Position numbers and translations under genes: made by a program. A stretch of 15,270 nt of DNA from JBFLVN01 sp040758475 (GTDB lineage: Bacteria; JAGRBM01): contig JBFLVN010000062.1 in NCBI GenBank assembly GCA_040758475.1, positions 1 through 15,270 on the forward strand, read 5' to 3'. The notes beneath the pieces were generated by a model that saw nothing but the letters and a program-made list of their open reading frames with translations, had not been told where the DNA came from and made no database searches. Position 1 is the first letter of the stretch; each line of letters starts with the position of its first letter. This document shows, piece by piece, positions 6,579 through 13,501 of this stretch.

Positions 6579-7400
6579 ATGCCCGCTTCCCAAGTCATGA
6601 TCCTCACGGGCTGCGCCAGCGGAATCGCCCGTCACGTAGCGGAAGTTCTCGCTCGGGACGGCCACCACCTCCTCCTCACCGACGTCAACCAGCAAGGTCT
6701 CCTCGGCGCGGCGGAAGAAAAAGGCTGGAGCAAGAATCCAGAGATCGCCCTCAAGAAACTGGACGTCCGTGATCCGGCCGCCTGGGAGGAAGCTGTCGCC
6801 TCGGCCGTCCAGAAATGGGGCCGCCTGGATGTTCTTCTGAATATCGCCGGCTACTTGAAACCGGGCTTCACTCACCAAGTCTCCGCCGAGGAAGTAGACC
6901 GCCACTTCGATATCAATGTGAAAGGCCTCATCCATGGAACGCGGGTGGCCGCTCGTCAGATGGTCGCGCAGCGGGCGGGCCACATCGTCAACATCGCCTC
7001 CATGGCCGGTATCGCCCCCATTCCCGGGCTCTCGCTCTACAGCGGGTCGAAATTCGCCGTGCGGGGGTTCTCCCTCGCCGCGGCGCAAGAACTCCGCCCC
7101 CATGGCGTATTCGTTACGACCATCTGCCCCGACGCCGTGCAAACCCCCATGCTCGATCTCCAACGGGACTACAAGGAAGCGGCCATGACGTTTTCGGGCC
7201 CCCGAGCCCTTTCGGTCGAAGAAATCGCAGATGCGATTCTAAAGGCGTTGGAAGAAAAACCCCTTGAGGTGCGCATCACCCCACCGCGAAGCGGCCGGGC
7301 GATCGCCGCCCAGATCGTCAATGCATTTCCCGATCTCGCCCTGCGGATCGGACCGCTGATTCAGAAACAGGGGTTAAAGAGGCAGAAACAAGGCAAATAA
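6579..7400 (+). CDS. Short-chain dehydrogenase/reductase (SDR)
   Basis: A 273-residue classical SDR with a Rossmann fold, an NAD(P)-dependent oxidoreductase. The cofactor motif is TGCASGIA at 10-17 (canonical TGxxxGIG, so the last Gly is Ala). An acidic Asp35 at the end of strand 2 suggests NAD(H) preference. NIAG at 88-91 replaces the common NNAG. The catalytic residues are present: Ser141 (IASMAG) and YSGSK with Tyr154 and Lys158. A PDAVQTPML segment (184-192) matches the usual PG-x-VxT loop with Gly changed to Asp. The substrate cannot be read from sequence. The start is an ATG with AAGGAG 7 nt upstream. It is the last gene of the pilT operon by spacing (19 bp), although a metabolic link to pili is not obvious. 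Its end lies 9 bp from the end of the convergent TPR gene. Confidence 0.92.
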   Translation: MPASQVMILTGCASGIARHVAEVLARDGHHLLLTDVNQQGLLGAAEEKGWSKNPEIALKKLDVRDPAAWEEAVASAVQKWGRLDVLLNIAGYLKPGFTHQVSAEEVDRHFDINVKGLIHGTRVAARQMVAQRAGHIVNIASMAGIAPIPGLSLYSGSKFAVRGFSLAAAQELRPHGVFVTTICPDAVQTPMLDLQRDYKEAAMTFSGPRALSVEEIADAILKALEEKPLEVRITPPRSGRAIAAQIVNAFPDLALRIGPLIQKQGLKRQKQGK

Positions 7401-7409
7401 GAAGGAATT

Positions 7410-8801
7410 CTACAAACCCTTGAGCCGCCCGGCGCATTCGTCCTTCCGGACGGCATCCTTCTGGACACACTCCTCCAAATACTTGCGGGCCAGGTCTTTC
7501 TTCTTGAGCCGCTCGTAGACGCTTCCCAGCCCATGCTGAAGGCCCGGATAAGCGGGATCGGTCGCGGCGAGCTTCTCGAAATTCTCTCGGGCCTCTTCGT
7601 TGCGCCCGAGCCCTAACAGCGAACGGGCCAAGCCGTTCTGAATATCGGAAAGCTTCGCTTCGGCGGAGGCTTTTTTCTGGAAAGCCAGATCGGCCTTGGC
7701 ATACTGCTCCCGGGCAAGTTCGTTGGCTTGGCGCGAGAGGTATACCTCTCCCAGAAGCGAGTAGAAAAGCGCTTCTCTCGGAAGCTTCCCTTGCAGGAAG
7801 ACGAGCACCGGAATCGCCCGCTCCGGAGTCCCGGCAGCGACCATGTCCCGGGCGATGGCGAGAAAATCCCCCGCCTTCATCCCCTTCTGGATACGTTCCT
7901 GGATCAAAAGCGCCCGGCGGACCCAAGCCTGGTCCTCCGGGGCCCGCTGGTTCTTCTTGTTGTATTTGTCCCAGGCGGGCAGAGAGGCCTCTCCGCCGTC
8001 CCGCATGGCGATCATCGCCAAGGTGAAATAGATCGAGGTGCTTTCCTCGGGTTCAAGATCCGCCAAGACCAGATAGAATTTCTTCGCAGTGGCAAAGTCC
8101 CGGAGGAAAAGGGCCGTCTCGGCGATCCCCCGAGCCCCAGCGGGGTCCTCGGGATCGAACTTGTAGGCTTTGGCGTAGTAATCGAGCGCCTTCTTGAAAT
8201 CTTTCCCCTGGGCCCGGACGGCCGCCCCCAAGCCCGCATAAACGGGACCGGAGTTGGGAAAGTGGGAGGAAAGCGCTTTGTAATATTCCTCGGCCAAAGC
8301 GGGGCGGCCCTGCCGGATGTACGCCTCGCCGATCGGGAGAAGGTCCCGGACGATCCCATAGCCTTCCGCCTGGAACTGCTTAGCCGTCTTCGAAAGCGAT
8401 TTCAGGAGAGCCGCTTGGTTGGCGGCCCCCTGCTGGAATTCGAGGAGCCAGAGGTGGGCGCACCGCTCGGCGGGCCATTTACCGGTCACCTTGGCAAGAA
8501 GTTCTTCGCCTTTGACGGCGACCTTTGGATCGAGAACGCCGTTTCCCGTTCCACCGCCCGCCCACCGCCAATAGACGTCGGCCAGAGCGAGTTGTGCCTG
8601 GAGATCTTCCGGCGCGCTTTCCGCGTTTTGGCGGACTAGTTCCTCAGCGTCCTGGTAACGGCGGTTCGTCAGGAGCTCGCTCACCGTGTACTTGTGTTTG
8701 GCTGGACAGACCGCCAAGGCGGGTTCAGCCATCATAGAGACGACCAGAAGAGAAGAGAGGAACCAGAAAATTTTCGCCGCAAACACGAAATTCCTAACCA
8801 T
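7410..8801 (-). CDS. Exported TPR-repeat protein
   Basis: A 463-residue protein with a Sec signal peptide; cleavage is likely after AEPALA at residue 30, and the mature protein starts VCP. It is then built of helical tetratricopeptide-type repeats. Good examples are AEEYYKALSSHFPNSGPVY, KALDYYAKAYKFDPEDPAGA, ATAKKFYLVLADLEPEES and ARENFEKLAATDPAYPGL. TPR proteins act as protein-protein scaffolds; in the periplasm they often serve envelope assembly. The partner here is unknown. It follows the upstream secreted-protein gene by 11 bp, and its AGGAA SD overlaps that gene's TAG stop, which indicates an operon with coupled translation. The residue before Cys32 is Val, so this is not a standard lipobox. 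Confidence 0.88.
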   Translation of the reverse strand: MVRNFVFAAKIFWFLSSLLVVSMMAEPALAVCPAKHKYTVSELLTNRRYQDAEELVRQNAESAPEDLQAQLALADVYWRWAGGGTGNGVLDPKVAVKGEELLAKVTGKWPAERCAHLWLLEFQQGAANQAALLKSLSKTAKQFQAEGYGIVRDLLPIGEAYIRQGRPALAEEYYKALSSHFPNSGPVYAGLGAAVRAQGKDFKKALDYYAKAYKFDPEDPAGARGIAETALFLRDFATAKKFYLVLADLEPEESTSIYFTLAMIAMRDGGEASLPAWDKYNKKNQRAPEDQAWVRRALLIQERIQKGMKAGDFLAIARDMVAAGTPERAIPVLVFLQGKLPREALFYSLLGEVYLSRQANELAREQYAKADLAFQKKASAEAKLSDIQNGLARSLLGLGRNEEARENFEKLAATDPAYPGLQHGLGSVYERLKKKDLARKYLEECVQKDAVRKDECAGRLKGL

Positions 8802-8812
8802 CGGTGAAATTC

Positions 8813-9757
8813 CTATTGCAGGAAATCGTCCATTCCTTCAAACGTTTTTTCCTTGGGCGGAGTTTCCGCCGGAGGAGTCGAAGGAGCACTCTCCGCCGGA
8901 GCGGCTTCGGAAGCGTTCCCTGCGCCCGGCGCCTGGGCGGCCCCTTCAGCCGGAGGACGTTTGCGGCGCCGGCGGCGGCGCGGCTTTTCACCCGGCGCGG
9001 CGGCTGGAGTTTCTCCCCCTTCCGCCGGAGCGGTTTCGTCCGGATTGGTAGAAGTTTCCGAAGAAGGCGCGGCTGGAGGAACTTCGATGGCCCGTCCTTG
9101 CTCGGGCGCGGGCAAAGTAGGAGCGGGCATGGCAGGACTCCCCTGCCCGCTCTCTGGCCCGAGCGTTTGCTTGAGCTCCCGGAGCTTTAGGCGCTCCTGC
9201 ATCGTGAGATCTTCGCTTCCGAAGGCTTCACCGATCTGTTCGTCGAGGAATTTCTCTGCGTCCTCTTCCTTGCTTTGGCGGGCGAGCCAATCCTTGGCCA
9301 CCACCTCGCTGCGCAGGCGAATTTCCGAAAAATAGGGGTAAACGATCAGGGCGAGCGCCGTCTTCCCGTCGGCCCACAGAGTCCGCTTGGCGCCCCACTC
9401 CGTATCTTCCGCGACGGGAGGGCCGTACTGGCCCCGCATGCTGCCCACGAGCTGCTCGGCGTTCTCACTTCTCGTAAACTTGATCCGGATGTAGAAGAGG
9501 CGCCCCTTGAAGAGGCGGAACTCGGAAAAGCCGTTGTTGGGAAACTGAAAAGAGTGGTAGGCGGTGACGTCAGGCTCGAAGCGGTTCAAGTCTTCCCGCA
9601 GGCCCGGGATCGCCTTGTCCAGTTCGTCGAAGGTCATTCCCCACCGGGCGTTCTTGAACCCGTCGGGAAGCGGCGCGGCTGCAAAGGAAACGACCGCCCA
9701 AAGCGCAAGCGCTAGGGAAAGGACCCCTCCGAGCGGGTATGCGCGGCGCCTCCCCAT
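8813..9757 (-). CDS. Exported protein with WGM motif and polyarginine, Pro/Ala-rich tail
   Basis: A 314-residue protein of unknown function. Residues 1-28 form a signal peptide (RRR, hydrophobic core, SFAAA). Residues 30-155 form a folded alpha/beta-looking domain beginning FKNARWGMTFDEL, a motif seen at the start of many small bacterial periplasmic proteins. The domain continues with alternating strands (RLFYIRIKFT, ALALIVYPYFSEIRLRSEV). Residues 160-200 are charged and helical. From about 200 to the end the chain is a low-complexity Pro/Ala/Glu tail interrupted by six arginines then KR (260-267), and it ends FEGMDDFLQ. The basic patch could contact nucleic acid, lipid head groups or peptidoglycan, but this is speculative. 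It is first in a two-gene operon with the TPR protein 11 bp downstream, and a TTGACA-type promoter lies just upstream. Confidence 0.8.
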   Translation of the reverse strand: MGRRRAYPLGGVLSLALALWAVVSFAAAPLPDGFKNARWGMTFDELDKAIPGLREDLNRFEPDVTAYHSFQFPNNGFSEFRLFKGRLFYIRIKFTRSENAEQLVGSMRGQYGPPVAEDTEWGAKRTLWADGKTALALIVYPYFSEIRLRSEVVAKDWLARQSKEEDAEKFLDEQIGEAFGSEDLTMQERLKLRELKQTLGPESGQGSPAMPAPTLPAPEQGRAIEVPPAAPSSETSTNPDETAPAEGGETPAAAPGEKPRRRRRRKRPPAEGAAQAPGAGNASEAAPAESAPSTPPAETPPKEKTFEGMDDFLQ

Positions 9758-9799
9758 TTGAGAAACCCCCGGAAATCCTCATTCAAAACAGTAGGTTAG

Positions 9800-9829
9800 A
9801 ACTTACCACGTCCCGCTCCAGCCTGTCAA
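9800..9829 (-). promoter_or_regulatory. Candidate sigma-70 promoter for the secreted protein/TPR operon
   Basis: On the minus strand, a perfect TTGACA -35 box (9829-9824) is followed after 18 bp by TAAGTT (9805-9800), a weak -10 box. Transcription would start near 9793, about 35 nt before the ATG at 9757. The perfect -35 and sensible leader length make this the best promoter candidate in the window. The rest of the gap to the glutaredoxin gene (9830-9936) shows no convincing plus-strand promoter. Confidence 0.45.
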
Positions 9830-9936
9830 AGAATAATGAACCGGCCGCCCCTCCTCCCGCATCCTAAACCCCAGATGCGTCTCCGGCAGGTGGCTGCTAA
9901 AGCTTGAGGCACGGAGACGGCGAAAAAAACGACATC

Positions 9937-10194
9937 ATGGCCATGAAACCCATACGAATTTACACGACCAAAATCTGCCCCTACTGCATTTCAGCCAAGC
10001 GGCTCCTGGAAGCGAGAAAACTATCCTACGAAGAAGTGAGTGTCTCCGATCCCAAGGCGCGAGTGGAACTCTCCGAAAAAAGCGGGATGCGCACCGTGCC
10101 GGTGATCTACATCGGAGAGGAACTCGTGGGTGGCTTTACAGAACTGGACGCTCTCGACAAGGCGGGCCGGTTGATGGAAATGGTCGGCAGCTAA
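9937..10194 (+). CDS. grxC: Glutaredoxin, dithiol GrxC type
   Basis: An 85-residue glutaredoxin, a cytoplasmic thiol-disulfide oxidoreductase that uses glutathione to reduce protein disulfides, ribonucleotide reductase or mixed disulfides. The active site CPYC is at 14-17 after the strand IRIYTTKI. The cis-proline motif TVP is at 53-55, and the glutathione-binding GG is at 65-66 in LVGGFTEL. Length and motif order match GrxC-type glutaredoxins. I chose the ATG at 9937 because it gives the family's usual N-terminus. The frame remains open upstream to a TTG at 9904, which would add 11 polar residues, and another ATG lies at 9943. No strong SD sits at the usual distance, so the exact start is uncertain. 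The gene is flanked by minus-strand genes and appears to be transcribed alone. Confidence 0.93.
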   Translation: MAMKPIRIYTTKICPYCISAKRLLEARKLSYEEVSVSDPKARVELSEKSGMRTVPVIYIGEELVGGFTELDALDKAGRLMEMVGS

Positions 10195-10218
10195 GCGGCG
10201 CCCCTTCTCCAGAGATTC

Positions 10219-11262
10219 CTATTTATCTCCAAACAAGGGTTCAATCTCGCCCGGCGGGGTTTTCTTTTTCCACTTGCGCGGCAGGTGATCGACAGGGGCC
10301 AGCGGCATTTCGCCTTCTTTCCATTCCTTGTAAGGCGCTTCCGGATCGAGCGGAATTCCCTCGGGCTTTTTGGGTGGCGGCGTTCCGTCGGCAAGGGCCC
10401 AATCGAAGGCGAGTTCCTTGATTTCGTAGCGCCTCCCTTGAATCCGCCCCACAACGGACTTGGAGAGGAACTTCGCCACGAAAGAAAGAAAGCGAGCTTC
10501 TTCGACCGGGTAAACGTTCCATGGGTCTTTCTTGCGCTCGTCGAACGGCGGCGGTTCCCCTTCCCGGCGCCCCGTGGGCGCAAGGCGCACGATGTCCGCC
10601 CGCCAAAAAAAGAACGGGGATGGAATCCACATCCGCCGGGCCGCCTCATCCAGCCGGAAACCGCGTTCGCTCTCCATGTATTTTCGCAGATGGCGTTCGA
10701 TCTGTTCGTCCAGGGAGCGCCCACTCCAAACTTCGTCAGGCGGAGGCGGTCCTCCCACCGTACCGGCGTAAAGGACGACTACAGCCGCCGGATCGGCGAA
10801 CTCCTCGGAGAGAAGTTTCTGCTCGATGCTCCGAAGCGATTCGCGCCCCTTCCAGAAAGAAAATTCCGTATCCCAGAAACTTTCTATCTGCTGGATCGAA
10901 TTGCGCGGCAGGAACCGGACTTTCTCCCCGTCGACGGGATAAGCCTTCGATATTTGGGAGAGAACGACCGCCAGATGGGCGTTCATCCAGAAAGCCTTGC
11001 GATCATCCTTCCCCGTTTGTTCCCAGCGTTGGACAGACACTCTTCGAAACGAACGAATGAGCTGATCGAGGGAACCCAGTTCCTTTTCCTTGATCCCGGA
11101 AAAATCGAGCCATCCTTCGGGACCTTTGCGGTAATCCCGAAGAATCCGATTCAAGGGGCTGGGATCGATTTGGGCGAAAACGGGAGAAGCAAGAAAAAAA
11201 CCGAAGAAGGCTGTCAAAACGAATGCAAGCCGCCGAACGAAGTATCCCACCGGGGCCCTCAC
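10219..11262 (-). CDS. Exported DUF547-like protein (divergent)
   Basis: A 347-residue protein with a signal peptide (residues 1-30, cleavage after SPVFA). The mature part resembles the DUF547 family, whose function is unknown. It has a helical start (LNRILRDY), the hallmark KAFWMNAHLAVVL at 89-101 (family pattern AFWxNxYNA), and SLRSIEQKLL at 142-151 corresponding to the sIEhxiLR stretch. The segment that usually reads HFALxCxSxxCP is DPAAVVVLYAGTVGGPPPP (157-175), so the conserved His and Cys are missing. The C-terminal part (240-347) is rich in charged residues and proline. Its start codon overlaps the stop of the upstream TPR gene (ATGA at 11262-11259), so it is co-translated with it. The gene ends 24 bp from the convergent glutaredoxin gene without an obvious terminator. 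The family call is moderate because the homology is remote. Confidence 0.7.
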   Translation of the reverse strand: MRAPVGYFVRRLAFVLTAFFGFFLASPVFAQIDPSPLNRILRDYRKGPEGWLDFSGIKEKELGSLDQLIRSFRRVSVQRWEQTGKDDRKAFWMNAHLAVVLSQISKAYPVDGEKVRFLPRNSIQQIESFWDTEFSFWKGRESLRSIEQKLLSEEFADPAAVVVLYAGTVGGPPPPDEVWSGRSLDEQIERHLRKYMESERGFRLDEAARRMWIPSPFFFWRADIVRLAPTGRREGEPPPFDERKKDPWNVYPVEEARFLSFVAKFLSKSVVGRIQGRRYEIKELAFDWALADGTPPPKKPEGIPLDPEAPYKEWKEGEMPLAPVDHLPRKWKKKTPPGEIEPLFGDK

Positions 11263-12197
11263 CTCATCTTCGCGGCCTGGGCTTCGCGCAGGCGGTCACG
11301 CCTCACGGTGCGAACCCACGTACGGACGAAAAGGAAAACAATCACCCCGCCCAGCACGTAGAAAATGATCTGGTAGTGCCGAATGTAGAGGATGAGCAAA
11401 TCCAGGAAATAGACGAAATTCGGCATGAGGGAGAGAAGGACGTTGTACTCGTCGATAGCCTTCCCCAGGTCACCGGTTTCCTCGTAAACCTTGGCGAGTC
11501 CGAAATGGGCACCGACGTGCTGCGGGTCTTTTTCGACGACGGCCGCAAAATGCCCGAGGGCTTCCGCCGGGCGGCCGTCCTTGAATTCGACCCAACCCAG
11601 ATTGCTCCTCGCCTCGACGGCAGCAGGGTCCTCTGCCAGAGCGTCGCGAAACGCCTGCCGGGCGCTAAAGAGCTTCCCCTGCTGGAAACGGGCGAACCCA
11701 AGAGCAGTCAAATGATCGGCCGTTCCCCTCCCGTGGGCCGCGAGCCACGCGAAATCCTCTTCGGCGACATCGAACCGGGCGAGTTCGCCAAGCGAAACGA
11801 GCCCCCGGCCCTGCCGCACGTCCGCATCTTCGGGGTATTCACGCACGAGATCATCGAGGATTTTGATCGCTTCCGCGTCGTCACCACCCAGGCGTAAAAG
11901 CACGCGGGCGAAGAGAATGCGCGCGGCCAGATTTTGCGGCTCGAGAGCCAGGCCTTTCTCGAATTCCTCCCGGACGGCCTTCCTGCCGGCCTCCGTAAGG
12001 CCGCTCGGAGCTTCCAGGAGTTCGATCGACGACCGGTAATGCGCTTCGGCCTCGGGAAGGGCGGCAAATCCGAGAGAAGGTTTTTCTTTTTCTGCTTCCG
12101 CCGGGGGCGGCAAGGCCACGGCGTCCTGGGCCACGGCCGGGGAAGCGGCGAAAACCATCCAGCAGAGGAGCAAGGCAGCGTACAAACGTCCGGTCAT
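11259..12197 (-). CDS. Exported TPR protein with C-terminal membrane anchor
   Basis: A 312-residue protein. I chose the ATG at 12197 because AGGAG lies 10 nt upstream (12212-12208) and it places a clean signal peptide first (residues 1-23, ending SPAVAQ). The frame is open to an earlier ATG at 12251 that would add 18 residues in front of the signal peptide. The mature domain is a series of tetratricopeptide repeats, for example EFEKGLALEPQNLAARI, AIKILDDLVREYPEDADV, ARQAFRDALAEDPAAVEA and ALGHFAAVVEKDPQHVGA. Near the C-terminus are a hydrophobic helix (261-272) and a transmembrane segment (about 277-292), followed by a basic tail RTVRRDR. The TPR domain therefore probably faces the periplasm with the tail in the cytoplasm. 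It sits between a small membrane protein gene (57 bp upstream) and a DUF547-like gene (4 bp overlap), so the three likely form an envelope complex or pathway of unknown role. Confidence 0.87.
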   Translation of the reverse strand: MTGRLYAALLLCWMVFAASPAVAQDAVALPPPAEAEKEKPSLGFAALPEAEAHYRSSIELLEAPSGLTEAGRKAVREEFEKGLALEPQNLAARILFARVLLRLGGDDAEAIKILDDLVREYPEDADVRQGRGLVSLGELARFDVAEEDFAWLAAHGRGTADHLTALGFARFQQGKLFSARQAFRDALAEDPAAVEARSNLGWVEFKDGRPAEALGHFAAVVEKDPQHVGAHFGLAKVYEETGDLGKAIDEYNVLLSLMPNFVYFLDLLILYIRHYQIIFYVLGGVIVFLFVRTWVRTVRRDRLREAQAAKMR

Positions 12198-12254
12198 TGG
12201 ACGATCACTCCTGAAATTCGAGGAAAAATTCGGGAACCGGGACAGGCTCAAGGG

Positions 12255-12575
12255 TCATGCCTGGGCGATTTCTTGCTCGATTTCGATGACGCCCCGGGCT
12301 TCCAGTTCCCGGGCGACTTTCTCGGCCAGGGCATCACCCGCCAGTTCGTCGTAAGTGTTGATGATGGCGGCCTGCTGGTCGACGATCCGGGCGGCTCCCA
12401 CGGCCTCCGAAATTGAAAGGGTAAACGTGATCATCATGAGCACCAGCGTTGCGAGCTCCCACTTGAGGTGATATGACGCATCACCATGCCCCTGGGCGAC
12501 CCACATTCCAAGCAGGATGCAGTAGGTAAAGGCCGCGACCGTGACGAGGGCCAGGAACGAGATCACCTTGACCAT
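12255..12575 (-). CDS. Small two-helix inner-membrane protein
   Basis: A 106-residue protein of unrecognised family. Two hydrophobic segments are clear: residues 2-26 (VISFLALVTVAAFTYCILLG) and about 40-57 (WELATLVLMMITFTLSIS). A hydrophilic, acidic helical tail follows (58-106, EKVARELEARGVIEIEQEI). The SD is strong: GAGGTGA lies just upstream of the ATG. It is the first gene of the minus-strand operon that continues into the TPR and DUF547-like genes. Its start is only 21 bp from the likely CTG start of the opposite-strand gene, so the promoters for both must lie partly inside the neighbouring coding sequence. The function is unknown; it could be a membrane scaffold for the TPR partner, by context only. 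Confidence 0.75.
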   Translation of the reverse strand: MVKVISFLALVTVAAFTYCILLGMWVAQGHGDASYHLKWELATLVLMMITFTLSISEAVGAARIVDQQAAIINTYDELAGDALAEKVARELEARGVIEIEQEIAQA

Positions 12576-12576
12576 G

Positions 12577-12591
12577 ATTCACCTCAGGGAG
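12577..12591. promoter_or_regulatory. Back-to-back ribosome binding sites for divergent genes
   Basis: On the minus strand TGAGGTGAATC (12587-12577) is the SD for the ATG at 12575. On the plus strand AGGGAG (12586-12591) is followed 5 nt later by the CTG at 12597. The two SD cores abut and share two bases. This is the main evidence that the plus-strand gene starts at the CTG rather than at an ATG inside its neighbour. Confidence 0.55.
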
Positions 12592-12596
12592 AAACG

Positions 12597-12944
12597 CTGT
12601 CGGGAGAGATCGACCGACTGGCGGAGGAACTTGCCCGGGTTTTAAAGCCCCTTTCGGCCCGTAAACAACGCAGGGCCTTGGGGCAGTTCGCCGGGCGGGT
12701 CGAGGATAGTCTTGGCCTCGCCGGGCAAGCAAACCGGGAATTAAACCGGCGGGCCATCCAATTCGGCCTCTTCGCCGTAGGGCTGGGTGGCCTTATCCTG
12801 GTGGCTTCCATCTGGATAACGCCGGTTCGAACGACCGGCTTCCTGGTGGCCGTGGCGGGAATCGCCGTGCTGTTAGGACCACTTTCAAGGCTTCTATCGG
12901 ACGCGGTTACGGGAGACCGATCCAAAGGGGGAGAAAGACCATGA
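12597..12944 (+). CDS. Small membrane protein, probable CTG start
   Basis: A protein of about 115 residues of unrecognised family. The N-terminal 50 residues are charged and amphipathic (EIDRLAEELARVLKPLS, then NRELNRR). Two transmembrane helices follow (about 53-73, AIQFGLFAVGLGGLILVAS, and 80-99, TGFLVAVAGIAVLLGP), then a short polar tail. The layout is holin-like or typical of small membrane adaptors, but I assign no function. The only in-frame ATG is at 12486, inside the opposite gene; its extra 37 residues are polar and look like antisense readthrough, and its nearest SD-like sequence is 13 or more nt away. CTG at 12597 has AGGGAG at ideal spacing, so I favour this rare start. The stop overlaps the DoxX gene start (ATGA at 12941-12944), which indicates translational coupling. 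Confidence 0.65.
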   Translation: MSGEIDRLAEELARVLKPLSARKQRRALGQFAGRVEDSLGLAGQANRELNRRAIQFGLFAVGLGGLILVASIWITPVRTTGFLVAVAGIAVLLGPLSRLLSDAVTGDRSKGGERP

Positions 12945-13354
12945 GCGCTCGCAAGAAATTCTTTTTGCATTTGATGGGGGGTATCTACATCTTCGCCGGG
13001 GTCATGCACTTCGTCGTCCCGAACATCTACATGCAGATCATGCCAGATTACCTTCCCTGGCACCTGGAACTCGTGTACCTGAGCGGCCTTGCCGAAATCG
13101 GCCTGGGAGCAGGCCTCATGATTCCCAAGCTGCGACGCCTTGCCGCCTGGGGGCTCATCGCCCTCCTCGTCGCCGTTTTCCCGGCCAACATCAACATGGC
13201 GATCAAAGGCATCACCCACATCGAAGGCCTCCCCTCCTGGATGCCCCCGCCCTCGCCCATCGGGCTATGGATTCGCCTTCCGCTCCAGGCGCTTTTCATC
13301 TACTGGGCCTGGGTCTTCACAAAACCCGAGGAAACCGCCCAAACAACCGCATAA
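12941..13354 (+). CDS. DoxX-family membrane protein
   Basis: A 137-residue integral membrane protein with four predicted helices (about 7-27, 44-62, 66-84 and 108-126). Family features are the GGIYIFAGVMHFV start, the EIGLGAGLMIP segment in helix 2, and FPANINMA at 80-87, which is typical of DoxX/DUF417-like proteins. Members have been linked to thiol or redox stress and quinone-related functions in some bacteria, but the activity of this branch is not established. The ATG is preceded by GGGGGAGAAAG and overlaps the stop of the previous small membrane gene, so the two form a coupled pair. The next gene, radC, lies 147 bp further on and is probably transcribed separately. Confidence 0.87.
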   Translation: MSARKKFFLHLMGGIYIFAGVMHFVVPNIYMQIMPDYLPWHLELVYLSGLAEIGLGAGLMIPKLRRLAAWGLIALLVAVFPANINMAIKGITHIEGLPSWMPPPSPIGLWIRLPLQALFIYWAWVFTKPEETAQTTA

Positions 13355-13362
13355 AAATTTTC

Positions 13363-13381
13363 TTGTTCGGATTCCGGACAA
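13363..13381 (+). terminator. Weak hairpin after the DoxX gene
   Basis: TTGTTCGG and CCGGACAA can pair over 8 bp, with one G-U wobble and an ATT loop, starting 9 nt after the DoxX stop codon. No T run follows on the plus strand (AAAACAG instead), so it is not a standard intrinsic terminator. It could also be an inverted-repeat regulatory site for radC. Apart from this hairpin and the radC SD, the 147 bp gap 13355-13501 shows nothing I can name. Confidence 0.25.
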
Positions 13382-13487
13382 AACAGCCCGACCCTGCATC
13401 GGCCAAAATTCGGGAATTTCTAAAGCAATTCAACGAGTTAAGCCCGAAATCGTCGAACGGCCCCTTCCTTGCTTACTGGAGAGAACC

Positions 13488-13495
13488 AAGGAGGG
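13488..13495 (+). promoter_or_regulatory. Strong Shine-Dalgarno fixing the radC start
   Basis: AAGGAGGG ends 6 nt before the ATG at 13502. It decides in favour of this start over an in-frame TTG at 13469, which would lengthen the protein by 11 residues and has no comparable site. Confidence 0.75.
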
Positions 13496-13501
13496 CCGCC
13501 C

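Noticed and set aside
8700..8720. Lipoprotein signal for the TPR protein (LAVC before the mature Cys)
   Set aside because: Val directly before Cys does not fit the lipobox, where Gly, Ala or Ser is expected. An ordinary signal peptidase I site after ALA fits better.
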